Assembly: GCA_030832135.1 (NCBI GenBank)
Contig: JAURJS010000006.1
Coordinates: 1 to 5,897 of the forward strand
Length of the DNA: 5,897 nucleotides
Direction: 5' to 3'
Source: Candidatus Planktophila sp.
Lineage (GTDB): Bacteria; Actinomycetota; Actinomycetes; Nanopelagicales; Nanopelagicaceae
The position numbers were made by a program, and so were the translations under genes. This document shows, piece after piece, positions 1 through 5,720 of the stretch; the first letter of the stretch is position 1, and each line of letters starts with the position of its first letter. The notes beneath the pieces were generated by a model, which was not told the DNA's origin, ran no database searches, and worked only from the letters and a program-made list of their open reading frames with translations.

Positions 1-6
1 AACCGA

Positions 7-210
7 TTAGAGAACGAATGCGAGAACGAGACCGAAGAGTGCAAGTGCTTCTGCCATAGCGAATCCGAGGAACGCGATTGGCTGAAGGACGCTGCGTGAC
101 TCTGGCTGGCGTGCAACACCGCTGATGTAAGCAGCGAAGATCATTCCAGTAGCGATTGCAGGTCCGATTGCAGCAATGCCGTAACCGATGACGTTAAGTG
201 AGCCTGTCAT
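7..210 (-). CDS. atpE: F1Fo ATP synthase subunit c (proton-translocating ring)
   Basis: This is the membrane ring subunit of F1Fo ATP synthase, whose rotation couples proton flow to ATP synthesis. The 67-residue product is a two-helix hairpin: helix 1 spans about residues 6-31, the polar loop carries the conserved Arg-Gln-Pro at 34-36, and helix 2 spans about 43-66. The proton-binding carboxylate is Glu54 in [11 protein letters not shown]. It is followed by Ala rather than the Ser/Thr usual in sodium-binding rings, and helix 1 has no Gln ligand, so the ring is inferred to carry protons. Helix 1 has small residues spaced by two (Gly16, Ala18, Ala20, Gly22), the usual close-packing pattern. The protein is slightly shorter than the common 70-85 residues, mainly through a short N-terminus. 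It starts at ATG 208-210 behind a clear ribosome binding site, 59 nt after atpB, and ends in TAA. Family assignment is secure. Confidence 0.96.
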   Translation of the reverse strand: MTGSLNVIGYGIAAIGPAIATGMIFAAYISGVARQPESRSVLQPIAFLGFAMAEALALFGLVLAFVL

Positions 211-217
211 GTTTCTA

Positions 218-224
218 CCTTTCT
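218..224 (-). promoter_or_regulatory. Ribosome binding site of atpE
   Basis: On the minus strand AGAAAGG lies 7 nt before the atpE ATG, within a purine-rich stretch. The spacing is ideal and fixes the start. The 59-nt atpB-atpE gap also holds a weak 4-bp inverted repeat (GAAG/CTTC, 237-247). Subunit c is needed in more copies than subunit a, so a strong independent site here makes sense; that reading is inference. Confidence 0.7.
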
Positions 225-269
225 TACTGAAGAAGCGAAGTTACTTCCCCAATTCTGTTTTCTTGCGTG

Positions 270-1055
270 TTAGTGCTCGTCAGCGAGTGAGCCGGCGATA
301 TAGAGAGCGGTCAAAAGTGTGAAGATGTAGGCCTGTAGGCACTGCACCATGAACTCGAAGAATGTCAGCAAGATTCCCATTGCAAAGGCAAATGGTGAGA
401 CGAGCTTCAAACCGATAACGCCGGCAAGGAGATGCTCTCCACCGAGGATAAAGACGAGCAAGAGCAAGTGGCCGGCAAACATATTTGCAAAGAGACGAAG
501 GCCCAATGTAAATGGGCGAACGATGAAGAATGTTGCGATTTCAATTGGTGTCAGAAGAACGTAGATCGCCTTTGGAACACCTGGCATAAATGCGATGCCC
601 TTGAGGTAGTGGCCAACGCCCTGCTTCTTCATTCCAACGAAGTGATAGACCAAGTAGGTAATGATGGCGAGCGCGTAAGGGAATCCCACATGTGACATTG
701 CAGAGAACTGCAAGAGTGGAACGATGGAGAAGACGTTGTTGACAAGAACAAATGTAAAGAGGGTGAAGAGGTATGGCACAAAGCGCATGAACTCAGGACC
801 CAAGATGTCCTTTGCAAGGCCGTTACGAACAAAGTCATAGACGAGTTCACCTGAGAATTGAAGCTTTCCAGGAACTACAAGAGCCTTACGAGATGCTGCG
901 ATAAAGAAGATTGAGATAAGCACTACTGAAAGTGCAACGAGTAATACTGGCTTTGTAAGCCACTCAATATTTTCAAAGATTGGAGGGAGATCAAAGTCTT
1001 TAACGCCGGGAGGAGTAAATCCCTCTTCACCGCTGAGCTTTAGATGCATCGCCAT
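270..1055 (-). CDS. atpB: F1Fo ATP synthase subunit a
   Basis: This is the stator subunit that forms the two proton half-channels against the c-ring. The 261-residue protein has five to six hydrophobic segments, at roughly residues 35-55, 92-115, 124-141, 164-180, 187-206 and 222-252. The most diagnostic stretch is LGLRLFANMFAGHLL, where Arg187 corresponds to the essential arginine (E. coli R210). PIEIATFFIVRP at 170-181 and the C-terminal helix with Gln238 and Gln241 in FMVQCLQAYIFTLLTALYI are also typical of the family. The first ATG (1053-1055) sits directly against GAGGG with no spacer. The second ATG (1047-1049) is 6 nt from it, so a 259-residue product is at least as likely. The gene ends in TAA 59 nt before atpE. 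Nothing is missing or broken. Confidence 0.97.
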   Translation of the reverse strand: MAMHLKLSGEEGFTPPGVKDFDLPPIFENIEWLTKPVLLVALSVVLISIFFIAASRKALVVPGKLQFSGELVYDFVRNGLAKDILGPEFMRFVPYLFTLFTFVLVNNVFSIVPLLQFSAMSHVGFPYALAIITYLVYHFVGMKKQGVGHYLKGIAFMPGVPKAIYVLLTPIEIATFFIVRPFTLGLRLFANMFAGHLLLLVFILGGEHLLAGVIGLKLVSPFAFAMGILLTFFEFMVQCLQAYIFTLLTALYIAGSLADEH

Positions 1056-1060
1056 CCCTC
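1056..1060 (-). promoter_or_regulatory. Ribosome binding site deciding the atpB start
   Basis: GAGGG on the minus strand directly abuts the first atpB ATG and lies 6 nt before the in-frame second ATG (Met3). Normal Shine-Dalgarno spacing of 5-9 nt therefore favours the second ATG. The two possible products differ by only two residues. Confidence 0.5.
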
Positions 1061-1098
1061 AGATTGATTTAGGCCTGAATCACTTTCAGACGAGGCAA

Positions 1099-1128
1099 AG
1101 ATTAGGGGGTAGGAGCGCTTCCTGAGAA
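1099..1128 (-). promoter_or_regulatory. Possible promoter ahead of atpB
   Basis: On the minus strand TTCTCA (1123-1128, four of six matches to TTGACA) is followed 18 nt later by TAATCT (1099-1104, fitting the TANNNT -10 pattern). A start about 7 nt downstream would give a leader of roughly 35-40 nt before atpB. The location, just after a hairpin and before the strongly expressed ATP synthase genes, supports the idea. The match is weak and such boxes arise by chance. Confidence 0.3.
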
Positions 1129-1132
1129 ATCG

Positions 1133-1158
1133 AAAACTAGTGGCTCGCGCCACGTTTT
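1133..1158 (-). terminator. Hairpin between the AtpZ-like gene and atpB, possible terminator or attenuator
   Basis: Perfect 5-bp arms GTGGC/GCCAC enclose a 4-nt loop. They are flanked by a second pair of 5-nt arms, AAAAC/GTTTT, with a 2-nt bulge on one side. On the minus strand the 3' arm runs into GTTTTCGATTT, a modest and interrupted T-run. It lies only 5 nt beyond the AtpZ-like stop codon. It could terminate or attenuate read-through from the upstream genes, or be an mRNA processing or stability element. The short stem and weak T-tract make full termination uncertain. Confidence 0.4.
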
Positions 1159-1163
1159 AGAGC

Positions 1164-1355
1164 TTATTCGCGTCCAAACCTCAGCCAGATCAGGTAGAGC
1201 GCCCCGCCCATTCCGAGGAGGAATCCCACCAGGGTCAGATAGGAGGTGTTGAGGTATCGATCGGCTAGGTAGCCGGCCCCACCCCAGAAGAGGAGCCCTG
1301 AGAGCATGTAGCCGACGATGGTCCAGAGAGCATCTGCCTCGCGATTTGCTGCCAT
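1164..1355 (-). CDS. AtpZ-like small membrane protein of the ATP synthase operon
   Basis: This 63-residue protein has a short polar N-terminus and two transmembrane helices at about residues 11-31 and 38-58. They are joined by the turn GYLADRYLNTS (28-38), which resembles the AtpZ / ATPase gene 1 family. Position supports this: it follows a larger AtpI-like gene and precedes atpB. AtpZ and AtpI proteins have been linked to c-ring assembly and, in some Bacillus, to magnesium/calcium transport associated with the ATP synthase. The exact role here is unknown. The ATG at 1353-1355 has a strong ribosome binding site. The gene is richer in GC (about 60%) than atpB. It is too short for strong homology claims, so the assignment rests on fold pattern, turn motif and context. 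Confidence 0.75.
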   Translation of the reverse strand: MAANREADALWTIVGYMLSGLLFWGGAGYLADRYLNTSYLTLVGFLLGMGGALYLIWLRFGRE

Positions 1356-1362
1356 GGGTGGA

Positions 1363-1370
1363 TCTCCTCT
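1363..1370 (-). promoter_or_regulatory. Strong ribosome binding site of the AtpZ-like gene
   Basis: AGAGGAGA on the minus strand, with the AGGAG core 8 nt before the ATG, is the best Shine-Dalgarno match in the window. It supports the 63-residue ORF as a real gene translated independently of the AtpI-like gene, which ends 33 nt upstream. Confidence 0.75.
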
Positions 1371-1388
1371 TACTAATTACGCTTGGAC

Positions 1389-1793
1389 TTACTTACCGGG
1401 TAATTGTAGGTGAAGTTTAAGGACCAGATATGCCCTGATCTCTCCCCCGAGCCAGGCGAAGGTAGCTGCCACAGCGCTCAGGGCGAAGGCCTTCCGGTCA
1501 CAGGCCTCAGCTGAGATAAAGGTCGTAATCAGCCAGAGGAAGACCCCCAGAGCCAAGACCTTGGCCATGTAGGAGAACATGGCGATTGCCATCGTCATCA
1601 CCGGGTCGAGATCTCGAGTCAGACGAGCTGCGCCGATATTGGTGGCGAAGAAGATGACCACAACGAATTGGGCAAGGAGCGCTCCGACAAGGCCAGCGCT
1701 GCCCTTAAGCCATGTTGATGCAATCAGTGAGATAACTCCGACAACGATCGTCGGGATCACAGCACCGCGCAGGAGCGCTCGCTCTGTGCTCAT
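1389..1793 (-). CDS. AtpI-like (ATP synthase protein I) four-helix membrane protein
   Basis: This 134-residue protein has four hydrophobic segments at about residues 9-28, 33-53, 66-92 and 101-125. The last ends in basic residues (GGEIRAYLVLKLHLQLPGK). Size, helix count and position between the wecA-type gene and the ATP synthase genes match the actinobacterial AtpI-like protein; M. tuberculosis has an uncharacterised membrane protein in the same slot. AtpI is thought to help assemble the c-ring, but this divergent actinobacterial group is poorly characterised, so the function is inferred. The start ATG overlaps the stop of the upstream gene as ATGA (1790-1793), indicating translational coupling. 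No strong ribosome binding site is visible. Its GC content is higher than in the flanking genes. An unrelated small membrane protein cannot be excluded. Confidence 0.72.
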   Translation of the reverse strand: MSTERALLRGAVIPTIVVGVISLIASTWLKGSAGLVGALLAQFVVVIFFATNIGAARLTRDLDPVMTMAIAMFSYMAKVLALGVFLWLITTFISAEACDRKAFALSAVAATFAWLGGEIRAYLVLKLHLQLPGK

Positions 1794-2899
1794 GCGGTGA
1801 TTACTTTCTCTGACTTCTGCGCTTTATGAAATTCAGGGCGTTGGCGTTGAAAGAGAATTGTAAATACCAACATCACTGCAAGGACACATCCGGCAACCCA
1901 TAGCGGTGTGAAGGCGGAGATTGAAACTGGGAATGCAATCGTTGCCGTCCAGAAATACATAATCAGCGCTGTCCTAGATTGAGTGTTTCCTGCTCGCATG
2001 ATGCGGTGATGAATATGTTCTTTATCTGATGAGAATGGAGACTTACCTGCACGCAGTCTTCGGATAATCGCTGAGAATAAATCAATCAGCGGAATTGCAA
2101 GAACCGCTAATGGAAGAGCAAGTGGGAGAAGTGTTGGACCAAGCTTCTCCTCTGCAATTGCATTGGGATCGATCTGGCCTGTGAGGGTAATAGCTGATGC
2201 TGCCAAGAGAAGTCCGAGCAACATCGATCCAGAATCGCCCATAAATATCTTTGCAGGATATGCATTGTGTGGCAGGAATCCAATACAGACGCCGATGATG
2301 ATCGCTGTGATGAGTGATGGTGAACCTGCACGGCTGAAGCCATAGATAACTGCTAAAAGGTAGGCGAATGCGAAGAAGGCCGCTCCGGAAATTGCCACAA
2401 TTCCAGCTGCTAAACCATCTAAACCATCGATGAAATTTACGGCGTTGATAGTTATGAGAACGATGAAGATGGTCAGCGGTTGGCCGATGCTCGGTGGCAA
2501 GGTCATCACGCCATTGATGGGTAGCCAGAAGATCTGAACGCCATAGATAAGGAGAATGCCGGCTGCAAGTGATTGCCCGGCAAGCTTTGTAAGAGCATCG
2601 AGTTCGAAGCGATCATCGACCATGCCGAGGAGAACTAAGAAGGTTGCCGCGAGGAAGATTCCAATGGATTCGCGTGTGAAAGATTTTCCAACCAAGGAGA
2701 GATGGTGAACCATCGCAAAGGTGACTGCCATGCCGATCCACATCGCCACTCCACCCCAGCGAGGTGTTGGAGTTGTGTGAACATCGCGCTCACGAATCTT
2801 TGAGACAACGCCTAATCGAATTGCAAGGATGCGAACAAATGGAGTGACGACATAACAGATAACTGCAGCGAGCAGAAGTGTTACGAGGTACTCACGCAT
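1790..2899 (-). CDS. wecA: Polyprenyl-phosphate GlcNAc-1-phosphate transferase (WecA/TagO/MraY family)
   Basis: This integral membrane enzyme moves a sugar-1-phosphate, most likely GlcNAc-1-P from UDP-GlcNAc, to a polyprenyl phosphate, starting a cell-surface glycan. The 369-residue protein has about 10-11 transmembrane helices. Family motifs in order are TPTPRWGG (43-50), the Asp-Asp pair (95-96) with Lys105, NAVNFIDGLDGLAAG (152-166) with Asp158 and Asp161, the PHNAYPAKIFMGDSG loop (210-224) with Asp222, and KEHIHHR (293-299). The His-Ile-His-His box favours WecA/TagO/Rfe over MraY. Its location before the atp genes matches actinobacterial rfe; there it could supply arabinogalactan, teichoic acid-like or other wall glycans, and which applies here is not visible. 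It starts 18 nt after glyA with AGAAGG about 10 nt before the ATG, and its TGA overlaps the next start. The sugar specificity is inferred. Confidence 0.93.
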   Translation of the reverse strand: MREYLVTLLLAAVICYVVTPFVRILAIRLGVVSKIRERDVHTTPTPRWGGVAMWIGMAVTFAMVHHLSLVGKSFTRESIGIFLAATFLVLLGMVDDRFELDALTKLAGQSLAAGILLIYGVQIFWLPINGVMTLPPSIGQPLTIFIVLITINAVNFIDGLDGLAAGIVAISGAAFFAFAYLLAVIYGFSRAGSPSLITAIIIGVCIGFLPHNAYPAKIFMGDSGSMLLGLLLAASAITLTGQIDPNAIAEEKLGPTLLPLALPLAVLAIPLIDLFSAIIRRLRAGKSPFSSDKEHIHHRIMRAGNTQSRTALIMYFWTATIAFPVSISAFTPLWVAGCVLAVMLVFTILFQRQRPEFHKAQKSEKVITA

Positions 2900-2917
2900 T
2901 TCCTACAGACCTTCTAG

Positions 2918-4195
2918 TTATGCCTGATAGATAGGAAATTGTGCGGTGAGGGCGTGAACCTCAGACTTAATAGCAGCATGTGCTGCAGCATCATCGCTCT
3001 TGATAGCGCGTGAGATTAATGAAGCGATTGTCTTCATCTCTTCAACGCCCATCCCCTGTGTTGTTGTCGCAGGGGTTCCAACGCGAATACCTGATGTGAC
3101 AGAAGGCGCCTCAGGATCAAATGGAATGGAGTTCTTATTGAGAACAATTCCAGCTGCTCCACAACGCTCATCGGCAACCTTGCCGTTGACGCCGGTTGAA
3201 CGAATATCGATCAGTGCCAGGTGAGTTTGCGTACCGCCAGATACAGCGCGCATGCCTTCTGCCTCTAGAGCTGAAGCAAGTGACTTCGCATTGACGATGA
3301 CATCCTTTGCATACTTCTGATATTCAGGAGTTGCACATTCAGCGAGCGCAACTGCCTTGCCGGCAACAGCGGACATGATTGGTCCGCCCTGCATACCTGG
3401 GAATACCGCCTTATCGATTGCCGCAGCATGCTCTGCCTTAGACAAGATCATGCCACCGCGAGGGCCGCGAAGAACTTTATGTGTGGTGAAGGAGACGACA
3501 TCTGCATAAGGAACTGGTGATGGGATAGCTTTACCAGCAACGAGGCCGATGAAGTGAGCAGCATCTACCCACATAATCGCGCCAACTTCATCGCAGATAG
3601 CGCGGACCTTCTCAAAATCAATGAGTGATGGATATGCAGTGGCACCAGAGCAGATCATCTTTGGCTTATTGGCAATTGCGAGATCGCGGAGCTCGTCATA
3701 ATCGATAAGTTCATTATCTTGGCGAACACCGTAAGAGACGATGTTGAACCACTTACCTGAGAAGTTGACCTTAGATCCGTGGGTGAGGTGGCCACCATGT
3801 GGCAATGACATCGCTAAGACGGTATCGCCTGGCTTGGTAAATGCTTGATAGACAGCGATATTGGCGCTTGCGCCAGAGTGTGGCTGCACATTCGCATGCT
3901 CTGCCCCGAAGAGGCTCTTCGCCCGCTCAATAGCGATGTTCTCGGCAACATCTACCTCTTCGCAACCACCGTAATAGCGCTTTCCTGGATAACCCTCTGC
4001 ATACTTGTTGGAGAGAGTTGAACCAAGTGCTGCTAATACCGAGCGTGATGTGAAGTTCTCAGAGGCGATCAACTGCAAATTTGTCTGCTGGCGCTTGAGC
4101 TCTGAGAGAAGGACTGCAGCAATTGCAGGATCTTGCTGAGTCAGGAGTTCGAAATCTGGACCATAGAACGTTGAGCCGGAAAATGTATTGGACAT
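2918..4195 (-). CDS. glyA: Serine hydroxymethyltransferase
   Basis: This cytosolic PLP enzyme interconverts serine plus tetrahydrofolate with glycine plus 5,10-methylene-tetrahydrofolate, the main source of one-carbon units. The 425-residue length is normal. Landmarks are LIASENFTS (42-50), the YAEGYPGKRYYGGCEEVD block (65-82), HSGASAN (106-112), the HGGHLTHG cofactor/substrate loop (133-140), Asp211 and His214 of the VDAAH segment, the PLP-binding Lys240 in FTTHKVLRGPRGG, and the substrate-carboxylate Arg371 in SGIRVGTPATTTQGM. All expected catalytic residues are present. It starts at ATG 4193-4195, only 4 nt after the preceding stop, with no good ribosome binding site, so it is probably translated by coupling. 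It has no obvious link to release-factor or ATP synthase genes; shared co-transcription is the likely reason for its place. Confidence 0.98.
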   Translation of the reverse strand: MSNTFSGSTFYGPDFELLTQQDPAIAAVLLSELKRQQTNLQLIASENFTSRSVLAALGSTLSNKYAEGYPGKRYYGGCEEVDVAENIAIERAKSLFGAEHANVQPHSGASANIAVYQAFTKPGDTVLAMSLPHGGHLTHGSKVNFSGKWFNIVSYGVRQDNELIDYDELRDLAIANKPKMICSGATAYPSLIDFEKVRAICDEVGAIMWVDAAHFIGLVAGKAIPSPVPYADVVSFTTHKVLRGPRGGMILSKAEHAAAIDKAVFPGMQGGPIMSAVAGKAVALAECATPEYQKYAKDVIVNAKSLASALEAEGMRAVSGGTQTHLALIDIRSTGVNGKVADERCGAAGIVLNKNSIPFDPEAPSVTSGIRVGTPATTTQGMGVEEMKTIASLISRAIKSDDAAAHAAIKSEVHALTAQFPIYQA

Positions 4196-4199
4196 GGGC

Positions 4200-4853
4200 T
4201 TACTCTATTGGCTGCTCTGGAGAAAGCGCGGGCACAACCGCCGCTAGCTGCTCACGAGTGATGGCACCTTCTCGAATAATGGTCATTCCAGAGGAATCCG
4301 ATTCGATAATTGTCGTCGCAGCACCCTCAGGGAGCTCGCCTGCTTCAAACATCACAGCAAGATCTGATTCCAGGACAAAGATGCGATCGGTATCGCGAGC
4401 CGGCTTCTGGCCAACTCGTGCAGCGCTGGCAGTTGCAAGCGGGCCGGTCTCTTTCAAGAGCGCTGAGATAAACGGTGAGCTAGGAACACGAACGCTAAAT
4501 CGATCGAGCGATTGATTATCACCAAGGTTCCAGCGAAGTCCCATATTGGGACGCAAGTTAAATGAGATTAGCCCTGGCCAAAATGCATCCATCAGCGCTC
4601 GGGTATCTGGAGTGACATCTCGCGCAAGTCCAGTGATTGTCTCGCCCGAGTGAATCAAGACTTGTGCTGAAACTCCGAGCGCATCTCCGCGGAGGACATG
4701 CATTGCGCGCACAGCAAATTCAGAGAATGCATCGGCAAGGAAGACATAACCATGCTCTAACGGGGCGCAGATGATGTAGCCATCGCGAATACCTTTTGCA
4801 CCAAGTGCAACGTGATCTTTGAGATCACCTTCTAACAGATTGACTCTCTCCAT
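4200..4853 (-). CDS. Sua5/YciO/YrdC-family protein with altered binding-site motifs
   Basis: The position directly after prmC is where actinobacteria carry the Sua5/TsaC gene, whose product makes threonylcarbamoyl-AMP for the tRNA t6A modification. The 217-residue product keeps family landmarks: LADAF (39-43), DAFWPGLISF (89-98), SVRVPSSPF (120-128), GPLATASA (137-144) and the late ATTIIE (179-184). Key motifs have changed. The usual PT(D/E)TVYG(L/I) reads PLEHGYVF (31-38), the KxR element reads RGD (55-57), and the Asn of SxN is Ala145. Neighbouring sequence is intact and I found no frameshift that restores the motifs, so this is divergence rather than a sequencing break. It may be a weak, altered or non-catalytic family member. 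The start at 4853 is 7 nt after prmC and has GGAG 11 nt upstream; an upstream ATG at 4982 would overlap prmC by about 120 nt and encodes no family sequence. Confidence 0.82.
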   Translation of the reverse strand: MERVNLLEGDLKDHVALGAKGIRDGYIICAPLEHGYVFLADAFSEFAVRAMHVLRGDALGVSAQVLIHSGETITGLARDVTPDTRALMDAFWPGLISFNLRPNMGLRWNLGDNQSLDRFSVRVPSSPFISALLKETGPLATASAARVGQKPARDTDRIFVLESDLAVMFEAGELPEGAATTIIESDSSGMTIIREGAITREQLAAVVPALSPEQPIE

Positions 4854-4860
4854 AGCGCGA

Positions 4861-5715
4861 TTATCTCCGAGTTCCTGTCGTAAATCGAGGGCGGCCAACG
4901 AGATCGTTGTGGCAATGGATATTCTCAAAATCGCTGAGCATCGCTGCTGCAATATCGATTGGCTGGCTCTCATGGTGCTCAATAGCGAGGAAGCCTCCGC
5001 TCTTTAAGAGACGAGCGGCAGCGTTGATAAAGCGACGAGGAATGGTCATACCATCTTCGCCACCGAAGAGCGCAATGGCAGGCTCATGCTCTGCCACATC
5101 CTTCGGTAGCTCTTGGCCATCGGGAATGTATGGAGGATTGGCAATGACTACATCGCACTTCACGCCATCGAGGGCATCTTCCACATCCGATTCAAGGATT
5201 CGAACTGTCTCATCGATACGCGAGACATTTTTGCGTAACCACTCAACTGCAGCGGGATCCTTCTCGACAGCAATCAGATGAGTCTGTGGCGCTTCTGTTG
5301 CAATCGCAAGTGTGAGCGCACCAGAACCAGCACCAAGATCAACCACGCTGACGGCGCCATCTCTGCCTTCAATATTCTTCAGCACCGCATCGACAAGTAG
5401 TTCGCTCTCAGGACGCGGCACAAGAACACCAGGACCAACTTGAAGCTCTAAATAACGAAAGTATGCAACGCCAGTTAAATACTGCAACGGTTCATGGGCA
5501 CATCTGCGATCGAGCATCTTCCAAAAGGTCTCTTCAATTACCGTGATATCGCCAATAGCGTTGATGGCGTTCTCAACTGTTACTGGATTGTGAAGCTCCA
5601 TCCGTGAAATACCGAGAACGTGAGCAAGTAGGTGTTCTGCATCAACTTCAGGAAAGCCTGCTGCAGTGAGCTGTTCTTTACCGCCGCGCAGAAATTCCTT
5701 GAAAGTCAGCTCCAT
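4861..5715 (-). CDS. prmC: Release factor glutamine methyltransferase PrmC (HemK)
   Basis: This SAM-dependent enzyme N5-methylates the glutamine of the GGQ motif in release factors RF1 and RF2, improving peptide release at stop codons. The 284-residue length is typical. An N-terminal helical release-factor-binding domain covers about residues 1-75. It is followed by PLQYLTG (77-83), VLVPRPESELLV (98-108), the SAM-binding loop VVDLGAGSGALTLA (124-137), acidic Glu151, and the catalytic substrate-glutamine-binding motif NPPY (193-196). The block EHEPAIALFGGEDGM (209-223) and the C-terminal AIEHHESQ (244-251) complete the family pattern. It starts 5 nt after the prfA stop without a clear Shine-Dalgarno sequence, consistent with coupling to the gene of its own substrate. 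No defects are seen. Confidence 0.97.
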   Translation of the reverse strand: MELTFKEFLRGGKEQLTAAGFPEVDAEHLLAHVLGISRMELHNPVTVENAINAIGDITVIEETFWKMLDRRCAHEPLQYLTGVAYFRYLELQVGPGVLVPRPESELLVDAVLKNIEGRDGAVSVVDLGAGSGALTLAIATEAPQTHLIAVEKDPAAVEWLRKNVSRIDETVRILESDVEDALDGVKCDVVIANPPYIPDGQELPKDVAEHEPAIALFGGEDGMTIPRRFINAAARLLKSGGFLAIEHHESQPIDIAAAMLSDFENIHCHNDLVGRPRFTTGTRR

Positions 5716-5720
5716 AGTGA

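Noticed and set aside
237..247. GAAG/CTTC inverted repeat between atpB and atpE as a terminator.
   Set aside because: The stem is only 4 bp with a 3-nt loop and no T-run follows; it is too weak to separate genes of the same operon.
349..695. Two overlapping plus-strand open frames opposite atpB.
   Set aside because: They mirror the strongly conserved atpB coding sequence, have low-complexity basic or mixed composition, and show no recognisable domain.
1111..1123. Near-palindrome AGGAGCGCTTCCT in the atpB leader as an operator.
   Set aside because: The outer arms are only 4 bp and the centre is imperfect. It overlaps the candidate promoter, but nothing links it to a known regulator.
4123..4515. 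130-codon plus-strand open frame opposite glyA and the Sua5-like gene.
   Set aside because: It lies antisense to two well-supported genes, has a Ser/Arg-rich composition typical of a shadow frame, and shows no motif or domain.
4730..4785. Frameshift or sequencing error as the cause of the missing PT(D/E)TVYG motif in the Sua5-like protein.
   Set aside because: In a neighbouring frame I checked, the segment runs into a stop and does not restore the motif, and family-like residues (Pro31 and LADAF) flank it in the same frame at the expected spacing.
4854..4982. N-terminal extension of the Sua5-like gene to ATG 4982 (260 residues).
   Set aside because: It would overlap prmC by about 120 nt. 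The extra 43 residues are an out-of-frame reading of the prmC 3' end with no family resemblance, and a normal start exists at 4853, 7 nt after the prmC stop.
4907..5281. 124-codon plus-strand open frame opposite prmC.
   Set aside because: It is antisense to a conserved gene carrying all its catalytic motifs; the Ser/Arg-rich translation looks like a shadow.
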